In this document: positions 35,301 to 44,314 of the stretch, in pieces
Position numbering within the stretch: position 1 is the first letter of the stretch
Layout: each line of letters opens with the position of its first letter
Assembly (NCBI GenBank): GCA_017472665.1
Contig: JAFUOS010000026.1
Location: 1 to 64,000 of the forward strand
From: Tyzzerella sp.
GTDB taxonomy: Bacteria; Bacillota; Clostridia; Lachnospirales; Lachnospiraceae
Direction: 5' to 3'
DNA: 64,000 nt
Made by a program: the position numbers and the translations under genes
Notes under the pieces: generated by a model
Told to the model about the DNA's origin: nothing
Seen by the model: the letters and a program-made list of their open reading frames with translations, nothing else
The model's database searches: none

Positions 35301-36038
35301 GTGGCATATCAAACCGTTTTTAAGCGTTACGAACTGAAATATCTGCTTACGCAGGAACAAAAAGAAAAAGTGTTAAAAGCGATGGAACCGTATATGGAAT
35401 TAGATCAATATGGGCGCACGACCATTCGCAATATTTACTATGATACGGACAATTATCGGCTGGTTCGTCACTCGATAGAAAAACCGGCATATAAGGAAAA
35501 ATTGCGTATTCGCAGTTACCGAAAAGCAGAGCCGGAAAGTCCGGTTTTTGTGGAATTGAAAAAGAAATATGATTCTATCGTTTATAAACGGAGACTTGCA
35601 CTTCCAGAAGAGAAGGCGCTGGAGTGGGTGAGCGGAGTGGAATGCAAACATCCTTGTGGTGATACACATTGCCAGAAAAACACGCAGATTTCGGAAGAGA
35701 TTGATTACTTTCTTTCTTACTACGAAAACCTGCATCCGACAGTGTTCCTTTCCTATGAGAGAGAAGCCTATTATTCCAAAAAGGGCGATGACTTCCGTGT
35801 CACGTTTGATGACCACATTCTCTGCAGGCAGGAGGATTTGTCTCTGGAGTCGGAGCCTTATGGCACCCCAATCTTGGACGAGGGCATGGTACTTATGGAA
35901 ATTAAATGCTCTGGAGGCATTCCGCTGTGGATGACCCATGTGTTATCCGAAGAACATATTTATAAAACGTCGTATTCCAAATATGGAACGGCATACCAAA
36001 CTATTATTTTTCCAACGTTGAAAGGGGATAAGATATAA
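35301..36038 (+). CDS. VTC-domain (polyphosphate polymerase-like) protein
   Basis: A 245-residue protein with the VTC domain of the CYTH-like tunnel-fold family: FKRYELKYLLT (about 6-16), IYYDTDNYRL, EKLRIRSYRK, PVFVELKKKYDSIVYKRR, SYEREAYY and MEIKCSGGIP provide the alternating basic and acidic residues of the tunnel that bind triphosphate and metal in eukaryotic Vtc4. The GTG at 35301 is chosen, preceded by GGAGGAGG; the ATG at 35277 is at the likely transcription start. The next gene begins one base after the stop. Whether it makes polyphosphate is unknown. Confidence 0.82.
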   Translation: MAYQTVFKRYELKYLLTQEQKEKVLKAMEPYMELDQYGRTTIRNIYYDTDNYRLVRHSIEKPAYKEKLRIRSYRKAEPESPVFVELKKKYDSIVYKRRLALPEEKALEWVSGVECKHPCGDTHCQKNTQISEEIDYFLSYYENLHPTVFLSYEREAYYSKKGDDFRVTFDDHILCRQEDLSLESEPYGTPILDEGMVLMEIKCSGGIPLWMTHVLSEEHIYKTSYSKYGTAYQTIIFPTLKGDKI

Positions 36039-36039
36039 G

Positions 36040-36732
36040 ATGAATACATTGTTTCGAGGACTTTTTGATACGGACATGACGAGCGTCATTACCGTGTCAG
36101 ATTTTTTACTCTGCGTAGGGTGTGCCCTGCTGATTGGAGTGATTCTGGCATTTAGCCACATGTATCGCAGCCGCTATACGAAAAGTTTTGTTTTGACTCT
36201 GGCACTCTTGCCCGCAGTGGTCTGCGTTGTGATTATGATGGTAAATGGAAATGTTGGCGCAGGGGTTGCAGTCGCAGGTGCATTTAGCCTGGTTCGATTC
36301 CGTTCAGTACCGGGGACTGCGAAGGAAATTACGATGCTGTTTCTAGGCATGGGAGCAGGCCTGATTGCAGGTATGGGATATCTGGGATTTGCACTCCTTT
36401 TTACAGTCATTATGTGTGTGTTCAGTATCTTATATAATCATTTGGATTTGGGGACGAAAAAGAATGCTGCGCTTTACAAGACCTTGCACATTACCATCCC
36501 GGAAGATTTGGATTATACTGGTGTGTTTGAAGAAATTCTTTCTGCATATACTACTTCATGTGAATTGGTGCGGGTGAAAACGACGAACATGGGAAGCATG
36601 TTCCGGCTTACTTATGATTTGACTTTGCGTGACGCGGCACTTGAGAAGGAAATGATTGATAAGCTTCGCTGCAGAAATGGAAATCTTGAGATTACTGTTT
36701 CGAAACAGGAAACAACTGTTGCCGAACTTTAA
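36040..36732 (+). CDS. DUF4956 membrane protein
   Basis: A 230-residue protein with four hydrophobic helices in the first 130 residues (including AGVAVAGAFSLVRFRSVPGTAKEI, about 68-91) and a soluble alpha/beta C-terminal domain. Genes of the DUF4956 family are often beside VTC-domain and CotH or carbohydrate-binding genes, as here. Function unknown; a membrane platform for the VTC enzyme is inference. It is one base from the VTC gene. Confidence 0.82.
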   Translation: MNTLFRGLFDTDMTSVITVSDFLLCVGCALLIGVILAFSHMYRSRYTKSFVLTLALLPAVVCVVIMMVNGNVGAGVAVAGAFSLVRFRSVPGTAKEITMLFLGMGAGLIAGMGYLGFALLFTVIMCVFSILYNHLDLGTKKNAALYKTLHITIPEDLDYTGVFEEILSAYTTSCELVRVKTTNMGSMFRLTYDLTLRDAALEKEMIDKLRCRNGNLEITVSKQETTVAEL

Positions 36733-36751
36733 GAAGGGAGCAAATGAAGCG

Positions 36752-38707
36752 ATGAAGAAAAAAATAATTGCAATATTTTGTGTTTTGATGTTGGTGCTTT
36801 CTGGCTGCGGTAAAAAGGATGGCACAGACACTACTGATGATAATGCGGGACAGTCTGGAGAATCTGGAACGTCAACTTCAGGTGGAACTGGTGAAATCAA
36901 TGTTGCAGATATGTTTACAGACCGCGATTATGAAGTGACTTATGATGAGAGTAAAAGTGCAATTATTCAGTTAAATGGAGACTCTGCTGCCTGTGATAGC
37001 GATGCGGTGCAGATTTCAGGAACTACAGTCACGATTAAGGATGAGGGGACATACATCCTCAGGGGAACGCTGGATGACGGCATGGTGATTGTGAATGCCG
37101 ATGAAAAGGATAAGCCACAGATCGTTTTGGACAATGTTTCTATTAATAGTGAGACGTCGGCACCTATCTATATTTTAGAAGCGGATAAGGTGTTTATTAC
37201 ATTGGCGGAAGGCAGCACAAATACGCTTTCTAATAGCGGTACATTTACAGCGATTGATGATAATAATATTGATGCTGCTATTTTTTCAAAACAGGATTTG
37301 ACACTCAATGGAAATGGAAGTCTTACGGTTAGTTCTCCAGCAGGACACGGAATTGTGTCAAAGGATGACCTTGTTTTTACAAGTGGAACTTATATTGTGG
37401 ATTCAGCCTCTCATGGATTGGATGCAAATGATAGTGTGAGATTGACAAATGCGACTCTGACTATCAGTTCTGGAAAAGATGGAATTCATGCGGAAAATTC
37501 GGATGATACTTCCCTTGGATTTGTGTATGTTGCAAACGGTACGTTTGATATTGCGGCAGAGGGAGATGGTATTAGTGCGGGAACTGTGATGCAGCTTGAC
37601 GACGGCAGCTTTGCAATTGTGTCAGGTGGCGGCAGTGAAAATGCGACGAAACAAAGCTCAGATTCCTGGGGTGACTTCGGCGGCGGACGTGGCGGCATGG
37701 GCGGTGACCGTGGAAATATGGGCAGTGGCCGTGGTGGTAGTCAGATGAACATCGGCGGCACCACAGGTGGCAGTCGCATGAACAATGAAGGAACCAGTGC
37801 TGGAAGTCTGAACATTGAAAATGCAAGTGGCACATATAGCGTCACAGAACTGAGCAGCGGAATCACGAACAGCTCTTATGCAGCTACAGCGGCTGCGACG
37901 ACCACAAGTGATGACAGCAGCACCAGCATAAAAGGCATAAAAGCTTCTGGAAATTTAACTATAAATGGAGGCGCCTTTCATATCAACTCTGCGGACGACG
38001 CAGTTCATTCCAACGCCTCCGTTACCATCAACGGAGGAACATTTGAAATTGCTTCTGGAGACGATGGAGTTCATGCAGATGAAACACTGACAGTGGCTTC
38101 CGGTACAATCAACATTACCGAAAGTTATGAAGGATTAGAGGGACTTCAGGTGAAAATGTCTGGCGGAGATATCAAGCTGGTTGCCAGTGACGATGGACTC
38201 AATGCAGCAGGCGGCACCGATTCCAGCGGAATGGGCGGTCCTCGTGGAGGTGACCAGTTTGGCGGCGGAAGTTCTTCCTCAAGTGGAAGTATCGAAATTT
38301 CTGGTGGAACCCTATATGTTCAGGCTTCAGGCGATGGACTTGATTCGAATGGTACTTTGACGATATCTGGTGGAGCGACGACAGTTTGTGGACCTACCAG
38401 CGGAGATACCGCAGTATTGGATTATGATAGCAGTGGAACCATTACCGGAGGCACCTTTATTGGAACTGGTGCGACTCAGATGGCGCAGACATTTAGTTCT
38501 TCTAAGCAGGGTGTGATAGCAGTGAATGCAGGAAATCAATCTGCAGGAACGAAGATTACGGTACAAGATGCGAAAGGTAATATGTTGGTTTCTTATGAAC
38601 CAGAGTTGTCTTTTTCGTTAGTGATTATAAGTAGTCCAGAAATTGAGTCAGGGGAGACTTATACGATTACGGTGGGTTCTTCTTCGGCAGAAATCGAGGC
38701 AGATTAA
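36752..38707 (+). CDS. carbohydrate-binding domain lipoprotein (DUF4353-type beta-helix repeats)
   Basis: A 651-residue exported lipoprotein: signal peptide with lipobox VLSGC (about Cys18), acidic/Ser-Gly linker, then repeated short beta-strand units such as LTINGGAFHINSADDAVHS, VTINGGTFEIASGDDGVHA and IEISGGTLYVQASGDGLDS, likely a right-handed beta-helix. Two Gly-rich inserts (GRGGMGGDRGNMGSGRGG near 314 and a second near 495) interrupt it. Annotators call this family 'carbohydrate-binding domain-containing protein'. It is the last gene of the VTC/DUF4956 operon; ATG at 36752 with GGGAG upstream. Confidence 0.8.
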   Translation: MKKKIIAIFCVLMLVLSGCGKKDGTDTTDDNAGQSGESGTSTSGGTGEINVADMFTDRDYEVTYDESKSAIIQLNGDSAACDSDAVQISGTTVTIKDEGTYILRGTLDDGMVIVNADEKDKPQIVLDNVSINSETSAPIYILEADKVFITLAEGSTNTLSNSGTFTAIDDNNIDAAIFSKQDLTLNGNGSLTVSSPAGHGIVSKDDLVFTSGTYIVDSASHGLDANDSVRLTNATLTISSGKDGIHAENSDDTSLGFVYVANGTFDIAAEGDGISAGTVMQLDDGSFAIVSGGGSENATKQSSDSWGDFGGGRGGMGGDRGNMGSGRGGSQMNIGGTTGGSRMNNEGTSAGSLNIENASGTYSVTELSSGITNSSYAATAAATTTSDDSSTSIKGIKASGNLTINGGAFHINSADDAVHSNASVTINGGTFEIASGDDGVHADETLTVASGTINITESYEGLEGLQVKMSGGDIKLVASDDGLNAAGGTDSSGMGGPRGGDQFGGGSSSSSGSIEISGGTLYVQASGDGLDSNGTLTISGGATTVCGPTSGDTAVLDYDSSGTITGGTFIGTGATQMAQTFSSSKQGVIAVNAGNQSAGTKITVQDAKGNMLVSYEPELSFSLVIISSPEIESGETYTITVGSSSAEIEAD

Positions 38708-38715
38708 AAACATGG

Positions 38716-38747
38716 CGGAGCTTTGTATATAAGGCTCCGTTATTTTT
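38716..38747 (+). terminator. terminator of the VTC operon
   Basis: CGGAGC ... GCTCCG stem followed by TTATTTTT. Confidence 0.65.
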
Positions 38748-38802
38748 AAATTAAAAATGAAAAAGTTTTTGCAAAAACTTTTTCAGAAAGGAGTCAAAGA
38801 AA

Positions 38803-38922
38803 ATGGCAGTAGTAACAATTATTGGAGCAGGTATGATGGGTTCAGCTTTAGCCTTCCCTGCAAGAAAAATTAGAAAAAATCGGAAAGAAAATGTCCTAAA
38901 AAGCAATCCCGTTTTCTCGTAA
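38803..38922 (+). pseudogene. N-terminal fragment of an NAD-dependent glycerol-3-phosphate dehydrogenase-like gene
   Basis: The frame opens MAVVTIIGAGMMGSALAFPA, a Rossmann GxGxxG start, with AGGAG 9 bases upstream. After about 21 residues the similarity ends and the frame runs on through antisense DeoR sequence to a stop at 38922. It appears to be the left partner of a deletion whose junction lies near 38865-38885. Confidence 0.6.
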
Positions 38923-39352
38923 GCGCACCGCCGGTACAATATACAGAGATGTCACTGTCTTTCAATTCTTCACAGATACGAAGATTGTTTGTAATGATAG
39001 TAAGATTTTTTCGATTCTTAATGTGCCGGCAAATTCGTCTGACAGTAGAGGAAGCATCGAAAATAACGGTATCATTGTCTTTAATTAACTTCGCTGCCTC
39101 AGCTGCAATCCTTTCTTTCAGTTCTGCATTTTCGCGGTCACGTAATGAGACAGGAACTACTTCGTTGGAATACTCAGATAGTACTACGCCGTCGTAAACT
39201 CTTTTTACAAACCCTTTCTGCTCCAGGTTCTGCACATCTCTTCGAACGGTAGCACCGCTGACATAAATGCTTTTTGCAATCTAATCAATGGATGCGAAAT
39301 GGCTATGGAGTAAATAATTCAAAATTTGCTGTTGTCTCTGTAGGTTTTCCAT
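38870..39352 (-). pseudogene. DeoR-family regulator, truncated and with in-frame amber stop
   Basis: From an ATG at 39352 (GAGGTG upstream) the frame reads MENLQRQQQILNYLLHSHFASID, then TAG at codon 24 inside the helix-turn-helix, then IAKSIYVSGATVRRDV and a sugar-binding start (DNDTVIFDASSTVRRI, TGGALTRKRDCFLGH). It ends after about 160 codons where DeoR proteins normally run to about 250. It therefore has both a nonsense codon and a C-terminal deletion and is not functional. AraC lies immediately upstream on the same strand. Confidence 0.75.
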
Positions 39353-39394
39353 GTGTTCACCTCAATATGAAAAAATATTTGCCGACTTAAAACC

Positions 39395-40216
39395 TTACTT
39401 GATATCAGGATATGCAAATGAATGACGGAACTCCTTAGGACTAATGGAAAAGTGCCGTTTAAAACAATCACTAAAATATGCCTGAGAGTTAAAACCGCAC
39501 TTAAACGCAATTTCTGAAATAGGCATAGACGTTGCCTGCAAAAGGGACTTCGCGGCTGCCAGCCTGATTTGACATAGATAGTTATTTGGAGTAGTATGTA
39601 CGGTTTCTAAAAAAAGCTTATGAAAATGAGAAGCACTCAGACAGCAATAATCAGCGATTTGCTGTACTGTCAAAGGTTCCATATAATTTTGTTTCATATA
39701 TTCGATCGCCATACTAGCCACAGGGTAGGTGGCAGGGCCTTTGCCAGAGGAAGGAGCTTTGAAGAGTTCCTTCTTGATATCGCAAAGGAAAGAGATCAGT
39801 TTTGCGGCGGCAGAGATATCACTGTCTGGCTCAAAAGTAAGGGTGGTTTCACAAATATCATTTAGAAGCGGCAAAAGCTTGCTGTAATCTGCCACAGGAT
39901 GGAAACCAGAGATGGAGTAAATCAGTCTTTTAAGCACTTCATCATTGGTTTTAAAATGAACACAGACAGCAGAAAAATGCAATGTGCTCTGTCTTTCGTC
40001 GCCAGGCTGTGCAATCAATATGCATCCTTTTTTGATTGGATAGCTGTTCCCATTGAGGTGCGAAATCCCGCCGTCTTTGATAAAGAATTCCAGTTCATAA
40101 CGTTTTGCTGTACGCAGTTTTGTAACGGCATCATCGGGGTATTTGGTTGAGTCTGCAAAAAAGTCTTTCGACTGAAATAGTCCGGCACGAAGTATAATCG
40201 GAAGGTTTGTGTCCAT
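39395..40216 (-). CDS. AraC-family transcriptional regulator
   Basis: A 273-residue regulator with an N-terminal cupin-like sensing domain (about 1-150; GGISHLNGNSYPIKKGCILIAQPGD) and a C-terminal double helix-turn-helix (about 172-268; LTVQQIADYCCLSASHFHKLF and PISEIAFKCGFNSQAYFSDCFKRHFSISPKEFR). The ATG at 40216 has AGGAGG 9 bases upstream. Probably once regulated the sugar operon whose remnants follow; its present targets are unknown. Confidence 0.88.
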   Translation of the reverse strand: MDTNLPIILRAGLFQSKDFFADSTKYPDDAVTKLRTAKRYELEFFIKDGGISHLNGNSYPIKKGCILIAQPGDERQSTLHFSAVCVHFKTNDEVLKRLIYSISGFHPVADYSKLLPLLNDICETTLTFEPDSDISAAAKLISFLCDIKKELFKAPSSGKGPATYPVASMAIEYMKQNYMEPLTVQQIADYCCLSASHFHKLFLETVHTTPNNYLCQIRLAAAKSLLQATSMPISEIAFKCGFNSQAYFSDCFKRHFSISPKEFRHSFAYPDIK

Positions 40217-40299
40217 ATAGAAGTTCCTCCTGTGAAAATTAATAGAATTTCTAAAAAATATCATTGGAGTATATGAAGCTTTAAAGTAGTTCAATTAGT

Positions 40300-40364
40300 C
40301 AATTGGGGACGTAGTAAAATTTAATTTTACTACGTCCCCAATTGCATTTACCCCTGTCCCTTTC
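40300..40364. repeat. dispersed palindromic repeat, copy 1
   Basis: A 45-base near-perfect inverted repeat, CAATTGGGGACGTAGTAAAA and its complement (40300-40344), followed by TACCCCTGTCCCTTT (40349-40363). The same element in opposite orientation is at 57531-57617. It resembles REP/MITE-type repeats moved by Y1 transposases; no transposase is in the window. Confidence 0.8.
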
Positions 40365-40474
40365 TGAGTTTAATTGGGGATTTATGAAGCATTTTTGAAT
40401 ATTTTGTGATATGATTAACCTAAACAGATTTTGAAATCGATAGGAACTTTCTAGTAAAAGGAGAATCATAAAAT

Positions 40475-40825
40475 ATGCTAATAAGTGAACGTATCTACAA
40501 ATATCTTGAAGAGAAAAAAATGTCACAAATAGAGTTCGCAAATAGAACTGGAATTTCCCAAAGCACAATAAGCGATTGGAGAAGAAAGGGTACAAATCCT
40601 TCTGCCGATAAAATTATGATTATATGTGAAGTGCTTGATATTTCCCCATATGAGTTGCTGTTGGATACAGAAAATAAAAAGCATAAAGAATACAAACAGA
40701 CAGATTGCGTTGTAATAGACAAGCAATCGAAAGAATATAGATTAATTGAAGCTTATCAAAATCTTGATATGGGAGCGCAAGAACGATTAGAAGGGTATAT
40801 GAGAGCTTTGTGTGATATGAAATAA
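40475..40825 (+). CDS. XRE-family regulator
   Basis: A 116-residue protein with an N-terminal HTH_3 domain (KKMSQIEFANRTGISQSTISDWRRKG, about 14-39) and a C-terminal helical tail (EYRLIEAYQNLDMGAQERLEGYM). It resembles phage-type repressors. It lies immediately upstream of a promoter with a palindrome overlapping its -10, so it may repress the ORF6N gene. AAAAGGAG precedes the ATG. Confidence 0.85.
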   Translation: MLISERIYKYLEEKKMSQIEFANRTGISQSTISDWRRKGTNPSADKIMIICEVLDISPYELLLDTENKKHKEYKQTDCVVIDKQSKEYRLIEAYQNLDMGAQERLEGYMRALCDMK

Positions 40826-40852
40826 GGATGTGAAGTGAGAGTGTGTATAGTA

Positions 40853-40887
40853 TTGACACACTCTTATTTTTACGATATAATATCGTA
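40853..40887 (+). promoter_or_regulatory. consensus promoter with overlapping palindromic operator
   Basis: Perfect TTGACA (40853-40858), 17-base spacer, perfect TATAAT (40876-40881). The 17-base palindrome TACGATAT-A-ATATCGTA (40871-40887) covers the -10, a likely repressor site. Confidence 0.8.
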
Positions 40888-40914
40888 TACACGATAAATA
40901 AGAGAGAGAGAAAG

Positions 40915-41942
40915 ATGAGCACGGAGAATACAAAAGCAAAGGTTGAATTAGAAGTGATTGACGAGAAGAAAGAAAAAAAGGAGATTATTCTGATTAATGA
41001 AGAGACAATTCAAAATAAAATCTACATGGTTCGGGGACAGAAGGTAATGCTGGATGTTGATTTGGCAGAAATATATGGGTATGAAACAAAGAATTTCAAT
41101 AGGCAGGTAAAGAATAATCAAGCGAAATTTGAGGGTGATGATTTTATGTTCCAACTTACGAATGAAGAATTGAGTGAACTTTTAAGGTGCAAAAATTGCA
41201 CCTTAAACAGAGGTGCCGGTCAAGGAAAACATGTAAAATATAATCCATATGTATTCACAGAACAAGGCATCTATATGTTAATGACAGTTTTACGTGGAGA
41301 ATTGGCAACAAAACAAAGTCGTGCACTAATTCGTACCTTTAAACAAATGAAAGATTACATTGTTGAGAATCAAGGGCTGCTCAACCAAAGGGATTTTTTG
41401 CAACTGACCCTCGTAACGGCGGAACACACTAGAGACATCAGGGAAATCAAGTCATCTTTAAATAGAATCGACAATGAAGTGGCGAGCCTAAATTTCGCAA
41501 TGAATATGTCATCTGGAATGGCGAACCATTCGAGGCAGATTTGGCATATACAGCTATTTATAAGAGCGCAAAAAAAACGTTGTATGTGATAGATAACTAC
41601 ATTGGAGTTAAGACATTGGCACTTCTAAAGAATAGCGACCCAAATGTAAAGATTATTCTTTTTAGTGATAATGTAGGAAAGGGATTACATAGTGCAGAGT
41701 TTCATGACTTTTGCAAACAATATCCAGACTGTAAGATTGAACTGCGACAAACAGGAAAAAAATATCACGATCGTTACGTCATCATAGATTATGGTACAGA
41801 GCAGGAGAAAATTCTTCATTGTGGGCCATCGTCAAAGGATGGTGGTAAGAAAATTGGTTCTATTGTGGAGATACGAGAGAGAGCCGCTTATCATACCATG
41901 ATTGAGGAATTGTTTCAAATGCCATTGTTGCAATTAGCGTAA
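40915..41942 (+). pseudogene. ORF6N / phospholipase D-like protein, interrupted by a frame change
   Basis: The first frame (40915-41589) has an ORF6N DNA-binding domain (MVRGQKVMLDVDLAEIYGYETKNFNRQVKNN) and a coiled-coil. The second frame (in phase from about 41490 to 41942) carries the expected C-terminus: NGEPFEADLAYTAIYKSAKKTLYVIDNYIG, ILFSDN, HDRYVIIDYG, a PLD-like/restriction-type fold. Joined by a -1 shift they make one normal protein of about 342 residues. At the crossover (41490-41496) is A-AAT-TTC, which fits the X-XXY-YYZ slippery pattern. Either a frameshift mutation or programmed frameshifting is possible; mutation is the default reading. Phage or mobile-element origin is likely for ORF6N proteins. 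Confidence 0.65.
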
Positions 41943-42069
41943 AAAGAGACCAACAATAACAGCCTGCAATACTTAAGATTTTCGGAAGACCAAAATTTTA
42001 CTTGATTAGCAATATCCCCCTGTAGTATCCTTAAACTATCTTATATTTAGAAAATGAGGTGGGACACGA

Positions 42070-42987
42070 ATGAAACTAGAAGTAAATGAACTCAAAAAGT
42101 CCTTCGGTGAAGTGGAAGTCCTTCACGGAGTTTCCTTCTCCGTAGAAAGTGGAAGCGCGCTTGGACTTTTAGGGCGAAATGGAGCAGGAAAGACAACAAC
42201 GATTCGTATCTTAATGGATGTATTTAAAGCAAATAGCGGTACGATTTCGATGGATGGAAAACCATTTATCCCAAAAGAATACCAGATTGGATATCTGCCG
42301 GAAGAAAGAGGTTTGTATCCGAAGAAAACGGTAGGAGAGCAGCTTATTTATCTTGCAATGCTTCGTGGATTGAGTGCGAAGAAGGCGAAAGAGCAGACGA
42401 AAAAGTGGCTGGAGCGTATGGGTGTTTCTGAATACGAGAATCGTAAGTTAGAGACTTTGTCAAAAGGAAATCAACAGAAAGTTCAGCTTGCGCAGACTTT
42501 ACTTTGTGACCCAGATATTGTCATATTAGATGAACCATTTTCAGGGTTAGACCCAGTCAATGCACAGATTTTGAAAGACGTCATCAAAGAGCAGATTCAA
42601 GCAGGAAAACTTGTGATTTTCTCAAGTCACCAGATGAGCTATGTGGAAGAATTCTGTGAAAAGATTGCAATTTTGAATCATGGAGATGTGGTGCTTGGCG
42701 GAAATCTTCGCGATATTAAGCGCGACTTTGGGCGTGATCGCTTAGTATTGTCAAGTCTTGGTGAAACACCAGAAGAATTGGCAGAAATGTTGAAAAATGA
42801 ATTTTCTGATTTGCTGGATGTGGAAAAAGTGCAGAAAGACAGAGTGATTATCCGCAAAAAGGCAGAAGAGAATAAGCCTCTTATTATGCAGCGGCTTTTA
42901 GAGCAGGGAGTGGACCTTGAGTTCTTTGGACTTTATGAGCCATCCTTAAATGACATCTTTGTGGAAAGGGCAGGTGACGAGGCATGA
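42070..42987 (+). CDS. ABC-2 exporter ATPase (NatA-like)
   Basis: A 305-residue ATPase with Walker A GRNGAGKTT (about 36-44), the LPEERGLYP Q-loop region, signature LSKGNQQKVQ and Walker B IVILDEPFSGLD (about 151-162), then a C-terminal domain of about 80 residues as in NatA. It pairs with the permease whose start overlaps its stop by four bases. NatAB-type transporters export Na+ or toxic compounds; the substrate here is not known. The ATG follows GAGGTGGGAC. Confidence 0.88.
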   Translation: MKLEVNELKKSFGEVEVLHGVSFSVESGSALGLLGRNGAGKTTTIRILMDVFKANSGTISMDGKPFIPKEYQIGYLPEERGLYPKKTVGEQLIYLAMLRGLSAKKAKEQTKKWLERMGVSEYENRKLETLSKGNQQKVQLAQTLLCDPDIVILDEPFSGLDPVNAQILKDVIKEQIQAGKLVIFSSHQMSYVEEFCEKIAILNHGDVVLGGNLRDIKRDFGRDRLVLSSLGETPEELAEMLKNEFSDLLDVEKVQKDRVIIRKKAEENKPLIMQRLLEQGVDLEFFGLYEPSLNDIFVERAGDEA

Positions 42988-44264
42988 AACAATTTCTGAC
43001 GGTATTAAAATTTGAGCTTAACAATTATTTTAAGAATAAAAGTTTTGTAATTACGACGTTTTTGTTGGCACTTGTGATTGCTGCAGTAGTCATAGTTCCA
43101 ACCCTGATTCCAGGGCTTTTGGATGACGAATCAGAGACGGCAGAGCCGGATACTTCAGAAGAACTCGTGATAGATGAAGAGACAGACGCGGAAGCTTCAG
43201 ACGAAGAAGAGTCATCTTACGGCATTTGTGTTGTAACTGATGCAGAGGATGTCAATTTAGACATGATATGTGCAGCATTCCCAGCAGAATGGAAAACCTA
43301 TGAATCTGAAAAGGAAATAAAAGAAGCTGTAGAAACTGGAGATATTGAAGCAGGCTTTGTGATGGAGAGTCCAACCGATGTTACATATGTGGTAAATGAC
43401 CTCTCTATGTATGATTATCTTGGAGAAATGTTTAGTGAGACTTTGGCAGAATGCTACAAACAGCAATACCTCTTAGAAAAAGGATTGACAGCCGAGGAAA
43501 TCCTTGAGTCAGAAAGCTTTTATGTGAATGTGACAGAGGAAGTGCTCGGAAAAGACAGCGGGCAAAATTATTGGTACACTTATGTATTAGTGTTCGTGGT
43601 ATATTTCCTGATTATTTTCTACGGACAGATGATTGCAACTTCTGTAACAACAGAAAAGAGCAACCGTGCGATAGAGATTCTGGTAACCAGCGTAAATTCT
43701 AACAGTCTGATTTGCGGTAAGGTATTGGCGGGAGCCATTGCTGGAGTTTTGCAGGCGGGCATCATTCTTGGAAGCGGATTTGCTTCTTATGGTCTAGTAA
43801 AAGAAGCTTGGGGAGGCCTTTTAGACTTCTTGTTCGATATACCTGCAAATGTCTTGATTGTATATGCAGTATTTGCAGTATTGAGTTACCTTTTATATGC
43901 ATTTATCTTTGGAATGCTTGGTGCATTGGTGTCAAAGACGGAGGATATTAGCAAGAGCTCATCTCCAGTATTGATGATTTATATTGCTTCCTTTATGATA
44001 GCAATATTTGGTATGACAAGTGATAGCAACAGTATGCTGATGAAGGTTGCCTCTTATATTCCATTCACGTCTGGAAATGCGATGTTTATTCGAGTATCTA
44101 TGGGAAGTGTTGAAATTTGGGAAGTGTTATTATCTGCGGTTATATTGGTTGCAAGCTGCGTGCTTGCAGGTGTGCTGGCGGCGAAGATTTTCCGGTTTGG
44201 AACACTGCATTATGGAAATCCGATTAAACTTCGGACAGCGCTTAAGAAAGCGAATAGAGAATAA
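42984..44264 (+). CDS. ABC-2 exporter permease (NatB-like)
   Basis: A 426-residue permease of the ABC-2 class: one N-terminal helix, a large acidic extracellular domain (about 45-185, with long runs of Asp/Glu near 50-80), then five or more helices with the conserved MIATSVTTEKSNRAIEILVTSV (about 218-239). Partner of the upstream ATPase. It ends just before a terminator that marks the group II intron insertion. Confidence 0.88.
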   Translation: MKQFLTVLKFELNNYFKNKSFVITTFLLALVIAAVVIVPTLIPGLLDDESETAEPDTSEELVIDEETDAEASDEEESSYGICVVTDAEDVNLDMICAAFPAEWKTYESEKEIKEAVETGDIEAGFVMESPTDVTYVVNDLSMYDYLGEMFSETLAECYKQQYLLEKGLTAEEILESESFYVNVTEEVLGKDSGQNYWYTYVLVFVVYFLIIFYGQMIATSVTTEKSNRAIEILVTSVNSNSLICGKVLAGAIAGVLQAGIILGSGFASYGLVKEAWGGLLDFLFDIPANVLIVYAVFAVLSYLLYAFIFGMLGALVSKTEDISKSSSPVLMIYIASFMIAIFGMTSDSNSMLMKVASYIPFTSGNAMFIRVSMGSVEIWEVLLSAVILVASCVLAGVLAAKIFRFGTLHYGNPIKLRTALKKANRE

Positions 44265-44267
44265 TAT

Positions 44268-44314
44268 GTAAAAAAAGACTATGATTTCAGTGTGTTCGAA
44301 GTCATAGTCTTTTT
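44268..44314 (+). terminator. NatAB terminator, intron target
   Basis: AAAGACTATGA / TCATAGTCTTT with T-run. The group II intron begins right at the T-run. Confidence 0.85.

Noticed and set aside
41541-41942. Independent gene starting at 41541
   Set aside because: No ribosome binding site, and its sequence is the C-terminal half of the ORF6N protein family; treated as part of the split gene.
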